Below, piece by piece: positions 16,910-25,698 of a DNA stretch of 64,000 bases. The notes beneath the pieces were generated by a model, which worked only from the letters and a program-made list of their open reading frames with translations, made no database searches and had not been told where the DNA came from. Source of the stretch: Paludibacter propionicigenes WB4 (GTDB lineage Bacteria; Bacteroidota; Bacteroidia; Bacteroidales; Paludibacteraceae). Each line of letters opens with the position of its first letter. The stretch's first letter is position 1. The stretch covers positions 3,286,001 to 3,350,000 of the forward strand of contig NC_014734.1 of assembly GCF_000183135.1 (NCBI RefSeq). The letters run 5' to 3'. The position numbers were made by a program, and so were the translations under genes.

Positions 16910-18115
16910 ATGAAGTACTTAATAATACTTGGCGACGGCATGGCGGACGAACCCATTGCTTCGCTTGGAAATAAAACCTGCTTGCAGGCTGCAAACAAAC
17001 CTAATATAGACAAACTAGCTGCACTTGGGCGGAGCGGATTATTGGATACTATCCCCGAAGGTTATGCGCCCGGAAGTGAAATAGCCAATATGAGTGTGCT
17101 TGGTTACGATGTAGCTAAAGTGTTCGAAGGGCGCGGATCGTTGGAAGCTGCAAGTATGGGTGTGTCCATAGACGATGGCGAAATGGCCATGCGTTGCAAT
17201 ATTATTTGCATTGAAGATAAAAAGATAAAGAATCACTCGGCCGGGCACATAAGCAATGAAGAAGCCACCGAACTGATTCTTTTTTTGCAAAAAGAACTTG
17301 GCAGCGACATTATCAATTTTTTCCCCGGTGTTTCGTACCGTCATTTGTTGAAGATAAAAGGCGGAATTAAACAACTAAATTGTACAGCACCACACGATGT
17401 TCCGGGAACGCCTTTTGCCGATGTAATGATTAAAGCAGAAACACCCGAGGCTCAGGAAACTGCTGATTTGCTGAATAACCTGATTTTGCGCTCGCAGGAA
17501 TTGCTGGAAAACCATCCGGTAAACCTGAAACGTGCAGCGGCAGGCAAGGATAAAGCTAACAGCATTTGGCCCTGGTCTCCGGGCTACAAACCAGAAATGA
17601 AAACCCTGCTAGAAACTTACAACCTTACAAGCGGTTCGGTAATTTCGGCTGTTGATCTGATTCGTGGTATAGGTGTTTATGCGGGTTTGAAGGTGATTCA
17701 TGTAGAAGGAGCTACAGGGCTCTATAATACAAATTATGAGGGGAAAGCGCAAGCTGCGATAGAAGCTCTTCGTACTGATGACTTTGTGTATTTGCATATC
17801 GAAGCCAGCGATGAAGCCGGTCACGAAGGCGATATAGAGTTGAAAATTAAAACGATAGAATATCTGGATAACCGCGTCGTGAAACCGATTTTGGACGAAG
17901 TATCCACCTGGGACGAACCGGTTACTATAGCTATTTTGCCCGATCATCCTACACCTTGTGTGTATAAAACGCATACTAATTCTCCTGTTCCGTTCATTAT
18001 TTACCGTCCCGGTGAAAAGGCGGACGATGTGATGGTTTACGATGAATTCGCAGCCGAAAATGGAAGCTATGGATTGCTGAAAGGTAGAGAGTTTATGCAA
18101 GAACTTATTAAATAG
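16910..18115 (+). CDS. Proposed homoserine kinase of the ApgM (cofactor-independent phosphoglycerate mutase) family
   Basis: A 401-residue member of the archaeal-type phosphoglycerate mutase/alkaline phosphatase superfamily. The start MKYLIILGDGMADEPI carries the first metal Asp. The nucleophile region is EGYAPGSEIANMSVLGYD, and HIEASDEAGHEG (about 296-307) and ILPDHPTPC (about 342-350) supply further metal ligands. TIGR02535 defines a clade of this family as a proposed homoserine kinase because it sits beside threonine genes. Here threonine synthase starts 10 bp after the stop, and no classical GHMP-type thrB is in the window. Conversion of homoserine to O-phosphohomoserine is therefore the favoured role, with phosphoglycerate mutase as the alternative. 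Confidence 0.83.
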   Translation: MKYLIILGDGMADEPIASLGNKTCLQAANKPNIDKLAALGRSGLLDTIPEGYAPGSEIANMSVLGYDVAKVFEGRGSLEAASMGVSIDDGEMAMRCNIICIEDKKIKNHSAGHISNEEATELILFLQKELGSDIINFFPGVSYRHLLKIKGGIKQLNCTAPHDVPGTPFADVMIKAETPEAQETADLLNNLILRSQELLENHPVNLKRAAAGKDKANSIWPWSPGYKPEMKTLLETYNLTSGSVISAVDLIRGIGVYAGLKVIHVEGATGLYNTNYEGKAQAAIEALRTDDFVYLHIEASDEAGHEGDIELKIKTIEYLDNRVVKPILDEVSTWDEPVTIAILPDHPTPCVYKTHTNSPVPFIIYRPGEKADDVMVYDEFAAENGSYGLLKGREFMQELIK

Positions 18116-18125
18116 TGTCATCTCA

Positions 18126-19427
18126 ATGAAATATTACAGTACAAACAAGAAAATAAGTGGCGTTAGTTTACAGGATGCCGTTGTAAAGGGTTTAGCAGAA
18201 GATAAAGGTTTGTTTATGCCTGACTCGATTAAACGTTTGCCTCAATCGTTTTTCGACAGTATTGAGACTTTGTCGTTTCAGGAAATAGCTTACACCGTAG
18301 CCGATGCCTTTTTCGGTGCAGATGTGGAAGCCGAAGCGCTGAAGAAGATAGTGTATGAAACGCTGAACTTTGATGTTCCGGTAGTTCCGGTAAACGATAA
18401 TATTTACAGTCTGGAATTGTATCATGGACCAACTCTGGCATTCAAAGATGTGGGTGGACGGTTTATGTCGCGCTTGTTGGGATATTTCATTCAAAAACAG
18501 GGTCAGAAAAATGTGAAGGTACTGGTTGCTACTTCCGGCGATACGGGAAGTGCGGTGGCTAACGGCTTTCTGGGCGTGGAAGGTATTCATGTATATGTGC
18601 TTTACCCAAAAGGCTTGGTGAGCCCTATTCAGGAGTGTCAGTTTACCACGTTGGGTCAGAATATTACGGCATTGGAAGTGGACGGAACTTTCGACGATTG
18701 TCAGGCGTTGGTAAAATCTGCTTTCATGGACGAGGAACTGAATGCCAAACTGAAGTTAACTTCGGCTAATTCGATCAACGTGGCGCGTTTTCTGCCACAA
18801 TCCTTTTATTATTTCTATGCTTACGCTCAATTGAAAAAGATGGGCAAGGCCGATAATGTAGTTATGTGTGTACCAAGTGGTAATTTTGGTAATATCACGG
18901 CCGGATTGTTTGGTAAACGTATGGGATTGCCGATTAAACGTTTTATAGCGGCCAATAACCGTAACGATATTTTCTTGCAATATCTTCAAACCGGAGTTTA
19001 TACTCCGCGCCCGTCGGTTTCAACCATTGCCAATGCTATGGATGTGGGTGACCCAAGTAACTTTGCCCGTGTGCTGGATTTGTACGGTGCTTCGCACGAG
19101 GCTATCACAGCGGAGATAAGTGGCGTGAGCTACAACGATGAGCAAATTGCCGAAACCCTGAAAGCCTGCAAACAACAAACAGGCTACTTGCTCGATCCGC
19201 ATGGAGCCGTAGGTTACCGTGCATTGCAGGTAGGCTTGGCTGCTGATGAAACCGGAGTATTCCTTGAAACGGCGCACCCGGCTAAATTCCTCGAAACAGT
19301 TGAAGGAATTATCGGAGAGAAAGTCGAAATTCCACAAAAACTACAGGAATTTATGAAAGGAGAGAAGAAAAGTCTGCCAATGTCCAAAGACTTCGAATCG
19401 TTCAAAAGCTATTTAATGACCATCTAA
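18126..19427 (+). CDS. thrC: Threonine synthase
   Basis: A 433-residue PLP enzyme that converts O-phospho-L-homoserine to L-threonine. The PLP-binding lysine is in LYHGPTLAFKDVGGRFM (about 98-114). VATSGDTGSAVANGF (about 133-147) binds the phosphate, VPSGNFGNITAG is typical, and the N-terminal YYSTNKK with the LAEDKGLFMPD motif are family features. It is the second gene of a likely two-gene operon with the proposed homoserine kinase and is closed by a strong hairpin terminator. No threonine leader peptide is seen. Confidence 0.97.
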   Translation: MKYYSTNKKISGVSLQDAVVKGLAEDKGLFMPDSIKRLPQSFFDSIETLSFQEIAYTVADAFFGADVEAEALKKIVYETLNFDVPVVPVNDNIYSLELYHGPTLAFKDVGGRFMSRLLGYFIQKQGQKNVKVLVATSGDTGSAVANGFLGVEGIHVYVLYPKGLVSPIQECQFTTLGQNITALEVDGTFDDCQALVKSAFMDEELNAKLKLTSANSINVARFLPQSFYYFYAYAQLKKMGKADNVVMCVPSGNFGNITAGLFGKRMGLPIKRFIAANNRNDIFLQYLQTGVYTPRPSVSTIANAMDVGDPSNFARVLDLYGASHEAITAEISGVSYNDEQIAETLKACKQQTGYLLDPHGAVGYRALQVGLAADETGVFLETAHPAKFLETVEGIIGEKVEIPQKLQEFMKGEKKSLPMSKDFESFKSYLMTI

Positions 19428-19448
19428 TCGGTATTCGAAATAGAAAAG

Positions 19449-19485
19449 AAAGCGGGTAAATCAACAAATCTGATTTACCCGCTTT
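19449..19485. terminator. Bidirectional terminator between thrC and the amidase gene
   Basis: Perfect 15-bp stem AAAGCGGGTAAATCA/TGATTTACCCGCTTT (19449-19463 and 19471-19485) with a 7-base loop and T-rich flanks. It serves thrC on the plus strand; the converging amidase gene's stop codon is 4 bp away. Confidence 0.88.
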
Positions 19486-19488
19486 TTG

Positions 19489-20049
19489 TTATTCTTCCAA
19501 TCTTCTCAGAAACGCCTCCCAGTTCATATTCCATGGATCGGTTTTGCGTCCGGGAGCTATGTCGCTGTGGCGAAGTACATATTTTATTTTGTAACGGCTT
19601 TTTATGTCTTTCACCAACGCAGTCAAAGCTTGAATTTGCTTCTCCGTAGGTGAATCAATGCTGTCGTTTGTTGTAATTAATTCAATGCCTATTGAGCAGG
19701 AGTTTACTCCCGTTCGTCCATCCGGTAGGCTACTTCTTCCTGCATGATATGAAATATCTTTTTCACTTACCAGTTGATAAATATCACCTTTACGGCCAAT
19801 GACGTAGTGCGAACTTACATGGTAACGCGAAAACTGTTTGAGAACTAAATCAATATCGTATTTATCGCCCTCAGAAGCATTATATACGGAGTGTACAATG
19901 ACAACATCAATTTTCCGGTTATGGGCTTGATGCATGCCGATACGTACGGTTTTATCTATTACCTTATACTTGTTTTGACCACACACCGGATAACTCAGGA
20001 TGAAAAATAAACCGGTAAGCAGTAATCTGATTTTTAATTTAGTTTCCAT
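19489..20049 (-). CDS. N-acetylmuramoyl-L-alanine amidase (Amidase_2 / AmpD-like), exported
   Basis: A 186-residue zinc amidase that cleaves the bond between N-acetylmuramic acid and the stem peptide. A signal peptide with core IRLLLTGLFFILSYPVCG precedes the catalytic domain. VVIVHSVYNAS supplies the first Zn His, SSHYVIGRKGDIYQLV is the family strand, AGRSSLPDGRTGVNSCSIGI follows, and LRHSDIAPGRKTDPW supplies the second Zn His and the Asp ligand. The Ser after the first His is unusual, since many members have His-His or His-Tyr there. Role in cell-wall turnover is inferred from the family. Confidence 0.88.
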   Translation of the reverse strand: METKLKIRLLLTGLFFILSYPVCGQNKYKVIDKTVRIGMHQAHNRKIDVVIVHSVYNASEGDKYDIDLVLKQFSRYHVSSHYVIGRKGDIYQLVSEKDISYHAGRSSLPDGRTGVNSCSIGIELITTNDSIDSPTEKQIQALTALVKDIKSRYKIKYVLRHSDIAPGRKTDPWNMNWEAFLRRLEE

Positions 20050-20083
20050 ATGTATTGACTTTATGAATTACTTACCCCGATAA

Positions 20084-20524
20084 TTACATAAATAGCCCGT
20101 TGAAATACATCCATGCCAGGTATCGGGCAAACTTTCCTATCAGCATTGAAATGGCTACTTTCCACCACTTACAACGGAAAAAGCCTGTTGCTACTGCAAT
20201 TACATCGCCGATAAAAGGTACAAAGGAGAAAAATGCAATCCAGTCGCCATATTTTTGTATTCTGACGGTAAATGTCTCTATTTTTTCTTTCTTAATGTGG
20301 AAGTATTTTTCAATCCACTCCACTTTTCCCAGCAAACCGACGTGGTAACTGGTCATACCTCCTAACCAATTGCCCAACGTTGCTACCCACACGCAGGTCC
20401 ACGCATCAAGCCCTCCAAAAACCATAGCCGAGAAAATAACTTCCGAACTAAAAGGTACAACAGTTGCCGCAAGAAATGAAGCAATAAAGAGGCCTATATA
20501 GCCGAGTTCCATTAATCCTGTCAT
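20084..20524 (-). CDS. YqaA/DedA-like small membrane protein (VTT domain)
   Basis: A 146-residue polytopic protein. The N-terminal hydrophobic segment LGYIGLFIASFLAATVVPFSSE matches the start of YqaA-type VTT proteins. The conserved NWLGGMTSYHVG and the FFSFVPFIGDVIAVATGFF segments with embedded Pro and Asp are typical of the superfamily. YqaA/DedA proteins include lipid carriers and scramblases, but no substrate can be assigned here. Its start is 2 bp from the stop of the upstream membrane-protein gene, indicating one transcript. Confidence 0.8.
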   Translation of the reverse strand: MTGLMELGYIGLFIASFLAATVVPFSSEVIFSAMVFGGLDAWTCVWVATLGNWLGGMTSYHVGLLGKVEWIEKYFHIKKEKIETFTVRIQKYGDWIAFFSFVPFIGDVIAVATGFFRCKWWKVAISMLIGKFARYLAWMYFNGLFM

Positions 20525-20525
20525 C

Positions 20526-21518
20526 TTAGGTCAGAATGTATTTTGAAACAGCGTAAACTAGATTTATAACGCAAAAAACAATAAAAAGGATGCTGTGGAA
20601 ATTATTCTGTTTCAGTGTGAGTGGATGAGAAAATAACAGGGCGTAAACCAATGCAATAATTGGCAGAAAAGATACAAACTGGTTAATGAAAATAAAGCAT
20701 ATCACACACAACGAAATAAGCAGAAAAACGAGAAAGTTTAATTTATTGCGTGTATCGATAGCGTCGCTGTGAGCTGTTGAATATAAACCAACAATGCCCA
20801 TAATTATAATTATCGACATCAGTGCAAAATAAACCAAATCGGGCAATGAATATGTTGAAATATCAAGGACGAAGTTTGGATTTAGAATTAATGCCTGTAA
20901 AACATTGAAGTGCGGATTGATGATGAAATTAAGAGCCAGATAAAGAATCCAGGGAGTTAAACCTCCCATCAGTGAAGCCAGAAAAGTTTTTAAAGACAAA
21001 CTCTGAAACATACCGAACCCAATCCAACAAACCGGTATAAGGAAGATAAGCGGATTGATAAGAATGCTGCTGATACTAATGAGGAAACTACCCATAAAAG
21101 CTTGTTCAGACGAATTTCTGTTGCGGGACATGCTAAAGAAAGAGAATAAGCTAAGAATAAAAAGTGTTAGCGATATGTGCGAGCCGTTTGCAAGGTGAGT
21201 CTCATTCCAGGTTCCCATTAATGTCATGAATACCAGAATCGGCAAAAACGTTCGGGTACGAATGATAGTGAACTTATTATTGATTTGAGCCAGCAAAAAA
21301 GCATTCAGTAGAGTTAAGAAAAAACTGATTATCTCTGACAGAAGCGTATTCGGAACTATAATCTTTTGCAGATGGTTGACAATCTCTGTAGTCTGATTTG
21401 GAAACAGCGCTAAACGTGCTCCCCAATAAGACGAGAACCATAAACCACTGCACGCGATAACTAATAAAGCGGCCAATGGAATACTTGGTACAGTTACACT
21501 CTTTAAAGTTACTCTCAT
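20526..21518 (-). CDS. Polytopic membrane protein (DUF6427-like), function unknown
   Basis: 330 residues from the ATG at 21516-21518. An upstream in-frame TTG at 21545 lies in the terminator hairpin of the preceding gene and is rejected as start. The protein contains about eight to ten hydrophobic helices, no soluble domain and no recognised catalytic motif. Composition and placement beside a YqaA gene resemble DUF6427 family proteins of Bacteroidales; this family name is from memory and uncertain. Possible roles include lipid or polymer handling in the inner membrane, but nothing in the sequence decides this. Confidence 0.65.
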   Translation of the reverse strand: MRVTLKSVTVPSIPLAALLVIACSGLWFSSYWGARLALFPNQTTEIVNHLQKIIVPNTLLSEIISFFLTLLNAFLLAQINNKFTIIRTRTFLPILVFMTLMGTWNETHLANGSHISLTLFILSLFSFFSMSRNRNSSEQAFMGSFLISISSILINPLIFLIPVCWIGFGMFQSLSLKTFLASLMGGLTPWILYLALNFIINPHFNVLQALILNPNFVLDISTYSLPDLVYFALMSIIIIMGIVGLYSTAHSDAIDTRNKLNFLVFLLISLCVICFIFINQFVSFLPIIALVYALLFSHPLTLKQNNFHSILFIVFCVINLVYAVSKYILT

Positions 21519-21539
21519 TGATTCTTTGTTGTTTAAAAT

Positions 21540-21585
21540 AGTCAATTGCGGGTACGTTTTATTTCTGTTATACCCGCAATTGACT
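21540..21585 (-). terminator. Hairpin terminator after the M3 peptidase gene
   Basis: 15-bp perfect stem AGTCAATTGCGGGTA/TACCCGCAATTGACT (21540-21554 and 21571-21585), 16-base loop, followed on the minus strand by ATTTTAAA. The T-run is weak but the stem is long. It separates the peptidase from the membrane-protein pair. Confidence 0.7.
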
Positions 21586-21605
21586 TTAGAATTTGTTTAC
21601 AGGAG

Positions 21606-23699
21606 CTATTTCAGTCCTCTCTTTTTCAATAATGCATCCGGATTTGGATTTGCACCTCTGAAATCGCGATAAAGTTTCATTGGATCTTCCGAGTCTCCTT
21701 TTTCCAGAAGTTTTTTTCTGAATGCTGTTGCCACTTTTGGGTTGTAGATATCTCCTGTTTCCTTGAATGCCTGAAATGCGTCGGCATCCAATACGGCAGC
21801 CCATGTGTAGCTGTAATATCCGGCAGAGTAGCCTCCTCCAAAGATGTGATTAAAATACGAACTGCGATAACGTACGATAATTTCAGGAATCATACCCATC
21901 CGCGCCAACGATGCCTTTTCAAACGCGTCAACATCAAAATTGGTGGTGTCTTTAATCATGTGATAATCCATGTCCAGAAGTGATGCGGCCAGTAACTCTG
22001 TATTCACAAAACCCTGATTGAATGTGCCTGCTTTTTGAATTTTATCCATCAATGCTTTGGGCATTATCTCATTGGTTTTATAATGACGGGCGTAAGTTTT
22101 CATCACTTCAGGTTCCCAACACCAGTTTTCCATTACCTGTGAAGGCAATTCTACAAAGTCACGAGATACATTGGTTCCTGACATGGAAGGGTAAGTACAT
22201 TTTGTAAGCAATCCATGTAGTGCATGACCGAATTCGTGGAAAAGTGTTTCCACTTCATCCATATTGAGCAATGATGGCTTATCGGCAGTAGGTTTCGTAA
22301 AATTACCTATGTTGCAGATAATCGGGCGGTGATCCACGCCGTCTTTCACATATTGTTCGGTAATGTTATTCATCCATGCACCTGCGCGTTTACCCGCACG
22401 TGGAAAATAGTCGGTATACAGTATGCCAACGAGCGAACCATCGGCATTATCCACCTCGAAAACTTCAACATCGGGATGATAAACAGGCATGTTCTTCAGT
22501 TTTTTGAACTTAAGTCCGTAGAGCTTAGAAGCTAAGTCGAATACGCCCTGACGTACATTTTCTAACTTGAAGTATGGTTTAAGAGATTCTTCATCCAGAT
22601 TATATTTGGCTTTTCTCAGTTTTTCCGAGTAATACCACCAGTCCCACGCTTCCAGCTTTTCTCCCTTTCCTTCGGCATCCATTAGTTTCTGAAGTTCGGC
22701 AGCTTCTTCCTTGGCTTTAGCCAGTGCCGGAGTCCATACCGTAGCGAGGAAGTCATACACAGTTTTTGGAGTTTTAGCCATGGTATCGTCCAGTATGAAT
22801 TCTGCTGAGTTGGCAAATCCCAGAAGCTGTGCTTTTTGAGTACGAAGCTTCATTATTTTGTTGATAACGGCTTTGTTGTCTTTGGCATTGTTGTGGTTGG
22901 CTCTGGTCGAGTAAGCCATCAATAATTCTTTGCGTAGCTCGCGGTTCTCGCTGTATTGAAGCACCGGGATAAAACTGGCTTTCTGCGTGGTGAAAATCCA
23001 TTTTCCTTCTTTCTTGGCTTCTTTAGCGGCTTCGGCTGCTGCCTGACGTACGCTTTCGGGTAGTCCGGCCAAATCATCCTCATTGTCTACCACCTTTTGG
23101 TAACTATTTGTTTCTTCCAGCACGTTTTGACCAAAGGCAATTTCAGCCAATCCCAGTTCTTTATTTATTTCGCGTAGCTTAGCTTTCTGGTCGGGGTTCA
23201 GTGCTGCTCCGCTGCGAATAAAGTTGCGATGATATTTTTCCAGCAAACGGTTTTGCTCGGCTGTGAGCCCCAGCTTGCTGCGGTTATCGTATAGTGTTTT
23301 TACCCTTGCGAACAATTTCTCGTTGAGGTATATATTGTCGTTGTGCTCAGAGAGGATTGGCGAAATTTCGTTGGCTATTTTGTCCATCTCTTTATTCGTA
23401 TTGCTGGAATAAAGGTTGAAAAATACTGAAGATACTTTTTTAAGCAACTCACCGCTGAAGTCCATTGCGGCTATTGTATTGTCGAAAGTAGGTGCATCTT
23501 TGCTTTCGGCGATGGAGTCAATTTCTGCCTGATGTTTTTTAATGCCTTCTTTGAAAGCAGGCATATAATGCTCGTTCTTGATTTTATCAAAAGGCGGAGC
23601 ACCGTATTTATTTTTATACGTTTCGAAAAACGGATTGTCATTTTTTGCACATCCCATAAGGAGTATCCCCATTGTTAGAGTTAATAAAATTTTCTTCAT
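21606..23699 (-). CDS. M3 family zinc oligopeptidase, lipoprotein (peptidyl-dipeptidase Dcp-like)
   Basis: A 697-residue metallopeptidase of the thimet oligopeptidase family that degrades short peptides. A lipoprotein signal peptide (MKKILLTLTMGILLMGC; lipidated Cys17) places it in the envelope, probably the periplasm. The helical N-terminal half is followed by the HEFGHALHG zinc motif (about 490-498); the third ligand Glu lies in the downstream segment VELPSQVMENW. The length matches Dcp-type enzymes. The gene has its own -7 box and terminator. Confidence 0.93.
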   Translation of the reverse strand: MKKILLTLTMGILLMGCAKNDNPFFETYKNKYGAPPFDKIKNEHYMPAFKEGIKKHQAEIDSIAESKDAPTFDNTIAAMDFSGELLKKVSSVFFNLYSSNTNKEMDKIANEISPILSEHNDNIYLNEKLFARVKTLYDNRSKLGLTAEQNRLLEKYHRNFIRSGAALNPDQKAKLREINKELGLAEIAFGQNVLEETNSYQKVVDNEDDLAGLPESVRQAAAEAAKEAKKEGKWIFTTQKASFIPVLQYSENRELRKELLMAYSTRANHNNAKDNKAVINKIMKLRTQKAQLLGFANSAEFILDDTMAKTPKTVYDFLATVWTPALAKAKEEAAELQKLMDAEGKGEKLEAWDWWYYSEKLRKAKYNLDEESLKPYFKLENVRQGVFDLASKLYGLKFKKLKNMPVYHPDVEVFEVDNADGSLVGILYTDYFPRAGKRAGAWMNNITEQYVKDGVDHRPIICNIGNFTKPTADKPSLLNMDEVETLFHEFGHALHGLLTKCTYPSMSGTNVSRDFVELPSQVMENWCWEPEVMKTYARHYKTNEIMPKALMDKIQKAGTFNQGFVNTELLAASLLDMDYHMIKDTTNFDVDAFEKASLARMGMIPEIIVRYRSSYFNHIFGGGYSAGYYSYTWAAVLDADAFQAFKETGDIYNPKVATAFRKKLLEKGDSEDPMKLYRDFRGANPNPDALLKKRGLK

Positions 23700-23736
23700 T
23701 TGGCCATTGACTTAGTGTGATACATTAATTTTGTGA

Positions 23737-23744
23737 CAAAGATA
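23737..23744 (-). promoter_or_regulatory. Candidate -7 box for the M3 peptidase gene
   Basis: TATCTTTG on the minus strand, 37 bp upstream of the ATG at 23699. Confidence 0.55.
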
Positions 23745-23782
23745 ATTAATTAAGTATTTAACAGTGAATAATTCTCAATTAT

Positions 23783-24724
23783 TTATTCATTTTTTGTATT
23801 TAAATTCGTATCAATGACAAATTGCTTATCTTTTCCTAGTTGTTCTATCAATTCGTCCACGCCGTTAAACTTTTTCTCATCCCTGATTTTCTGAATAAAT
23901 TCAATACGGATGAGCTGATTGTAAATATCTTCGTCGAAATCGATGATATGTACTTCCAGGCTCGTGTGATATCCGTTGTTCAACGTAGGTCGGGTGCCGA
24001 TATTCATCATGCCTTTGTAAACCTCATTTTGCCAGTACACAAGAACTGCGTACACACCGAATGGCGGTATAAGTTTTTCGCTGTTTTCCGGTACCAGGTT
24101 GGCTGTTGGGAATCCGATTTTACGTCCGATTTTGAATCCGTTAGTGACCTTTCCGGTAAAGCTGTAGTTGTACGTCAGTATATCATTGGCCGCCCCAATC
24201 TCTCCCCGATGCAGTGCCAGGCGAATTTGCGACGAACTGATATGCTGTATCTCGGAGGTGGAGAAGCGCTTAGCCTGTGTAACTTTCATGCCGAGTTTTT
24301 CGCCGTATGCTTTGTATTCCGGAAATCCATCTTGTCGGTTATGGCCGAACCTGTGATCGTGTCCCACAAGCAACGAACGAACATTATACTGCCCGGACAA
24401 CACTAGCTTCAGAAAATCAAAAGCCGACAAGGCAGCCATTTCTTTCGTAAAATTCAGCACAATGCAGTAGTCAATTCCGGTGCTTTCAAGCAGCTGCAGT
24501 TTTTCGGCTAAGGTGCTTAATAATTCCGGTGTGAAATCATCATTCAGCACTTTATGCGGATGAGTGGCAAAGGTGACTACCACACTTTTCAGCTTCTCGG
24601 CACTGGCTCTCTCCTTCAGCTCATTTATAAGAAACCGGTGCCCGGCATGCACTCCATCAAAAAAACCAACGGTGGCTATACAGGGAGGCAAAGAAATTTT
24701 ATCTGAAGAATATATGATGTCCAT
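23783..24724 (-). CDS. ribF: Bifunctional riboflavin kinase / FAD synthetase
   Basis: A 313-residue enzyme that phosphorylates riboflavin to FMN and then adenylates FMN to FAD. The N-terminal nucleotidyltransferase domain has ATVGFFDGVHAGHRFLI (about 19-35, GxFDGxHxGH) and VVVTFATHPHKVL, then SLLVGHDHRFGHNR and ISSSQIRLAL. The C-terminal flavokinase domain has IGFPTANL (about 203-210) and GMMNIGTRPT (about 238-247). Order and length match the family. A HAD hydrolase gene lies upstream on the same strand. Confidence 0.96.
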   Translation of the reverse strand: MDIIYSSDKISLPPCIATVGFFDGVHAGHRFLINELKERASAEKLKSVVVTFATHPHKVLNDDFTPELLSTLAEKLQLLESTGIDYCIVLNFTKEMAALSAFDFLKLVLSGQYNVRSLLVGHDHRFGHNRQDGFPEYKAYGEKLGMKVTQAKRFSTSEIQHISSSQIRLALHRGEIGAANDILTYNYSFTGKVTNGFKIGRKIGFPTANLVPENSEKLIPPFGVYAVLVYWQNEVYKGMMNIGTRPTLNNGYHTSLEVHIIDFDEDIYNQLIRIEFIQKIRDEKKFNGVDELIEQLGKDKQFVIDTNLNTKNE

Positions 24725-24788
24725 ACTACATTTACTATTTTGTCACAGGGTATTGTTTTTTCTACAGGGATTCGTAAACCGTTCGGAT

Positions 24789-25436
24789 TTAGTTCAGGGA
24801 GCAACGCCAGGTTTCGGGCTTTAAAAGAAAGCTCAAATCTTCACGCGGGTCTACCAGATAGGTTTGTATACCCAGTTGACCGGCTTGTTCAATGTTTTTC
24901 GGTCCATCGTCCAGAAAAAGGCATTCTTCAGCCTGAACTCCCGCGTCCGACAGCAATGCTTCAAAGATATCAGCATTGGGCTTGGCCATTCCCATTTCGT
25001 AAGACAAATAACACTTGTCGAAAATATCTGAAACTTTTTTCCCGATTTTGGCAAATTCGGCAGGTACCGTACCTTCAACGTGTATGGGATTGGTGTTGCT
25101 AAGCAGTAAAAGTCGGAATTTATCTTTCAGTTCGGCCAGCATTTTCAGCTTTTCAATGGGAATTTCGCCCAAAAAAGAGCTCCATGCTGCATCTATTTGT
25201 TCGTCGGAAAGGGTCTGAGTGCTTAGTTTTCTTATCTCATCGCGGAATTCTTCTTTGGATAACCGGCCTTTTTCAAACTCCAGAAAAAAACCTTTTTGGC
25301 CGAAATTACCCATGAGTTGTTCAAAATTTTTCAGGCCTAATTGTTTGAGATTCATTATACATCGATCGATGTCCAGGTCTACAAGTACGCCCCCAAGGTC
25401 GAATATAAGAGTGGTAATGTTGTTGAAATGTTTCAT
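24789..25436 (-). CDS. HAD-superfamily hydrolase, subfamily IA
   Basis: A 215-residue phosphatase-like protein. Motif I is LIFDLGGVLVDLDID (about 10-24) with the catalytic Asp. Motif II is LLLLSNTNPIHV, motif III is the Lys in MAKPNADIFEALL, and motif IV is CLFLDDGPKNIEQA. A helical cap lies between motifs I and II. Several small-molecule phosphatases share this pattern (for example haloacid dehalogenase-like or alpha-D-glucose-1-phosphate phosphatase types), so the substrate is open. It precedes ribF with a 64-bp gap on the same strand. Confidence 0.88.
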   Translation of the reverse strand: MKHFNNITTLIFDLGGVLVDLDIDRCIMNLKQLGLKNFEQLMGNFGQKGFFLEFEKGRLSKEEFRDEIRKLSTQTLSDEQIDAAWSSFLGEIPIEKLKMLAELKDKFRLLLLSNTNPIHVEGTVPAEFAKIGKKVSDIFDKCYLSYEMGMAKPNADIFEALLSDAGVQAEECLFLDDGPKNIEQAGQLGIQTYLVDPREDLSFLLKPETWRCSLN

Positions 25437-25463
25437 TTATGACTAAAAAAGTGGCTTAGAATT

Positions 25464-25493
25464 TTTGCAGTATAGCAAAATTTATTACTTTTG
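25464..25493 (+). promoter_or_regulatory. Candidate promoter for the tRNA gene
   Basis: TTTG at 25464-25467 and TACTTTTG at 25486-25493, spaced by 18 bp, about 40 bp before the mature tRNA start. Confidence 0.6.
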
Positions 25494-25532
25494 CATTCGC
25501 TTTGCAAAGATACAAAAATATCTGCAAAAGTG

Positions 25533-25607
25533 GGGCCTATAGCTCAGTTGGTTAGTAGCACCTGACTCATAATCAGGGGGTCACTGGTTCAAGCCCAGTT
25601 GGGCCCA
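25533..25607 (+). tRNA. tRNA with anticodon CAU (elongator Met or Ile2)
   Basis: A 75-nt cloverleaf. The acceptor stem is GGGCCTA/TGGGCCC (one G-U pair) with discriminator A. The anticodon stem CCTGA/TCAGG holds loop CTCATAA with CAT at 25568-25570. The T arm is ACTGG-TTCAAGC-CCAGT. The D arm pairs GCT with AGC and has an extra base compared with the usual GGTTAGAGC form. CCA is not encoded, as usual in Bacteroidetes. The anticodon stem lacks the GGG/CCC pairs of initiator tRNA. CAU is used by both elongator Met and by Ile2 after lysidine modification, and sequence reading alone does not separate them. Confidence 0.92.
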
Positions 25608-25620
25608 CAAATGTAAATCA

Positions 25621-25657
25621 AGCACTTACACGATACAATGTGTAGGTGCTTTTTTTG
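25621..25657 (+). terminator. Terminator after the tRNA gene
   Basis: Stem AGCACTTACAC/GTGTAGGTGCT (one G-U pair), 8-base loop, followed by seven T. Confidence 0.88.
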
Positions 25658-25698
25658 TGCTTTTACTTGCCGAAAGTGAAATGATGCAGGAGTAGTGC

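Noticed and set aside
21519-21545. TTG start at 21545 for the polytopic membrane protein
   Set aside because: It lies inside the terminator hairpin of the upstream gene; the ATG at 21518 opens the protein normally.
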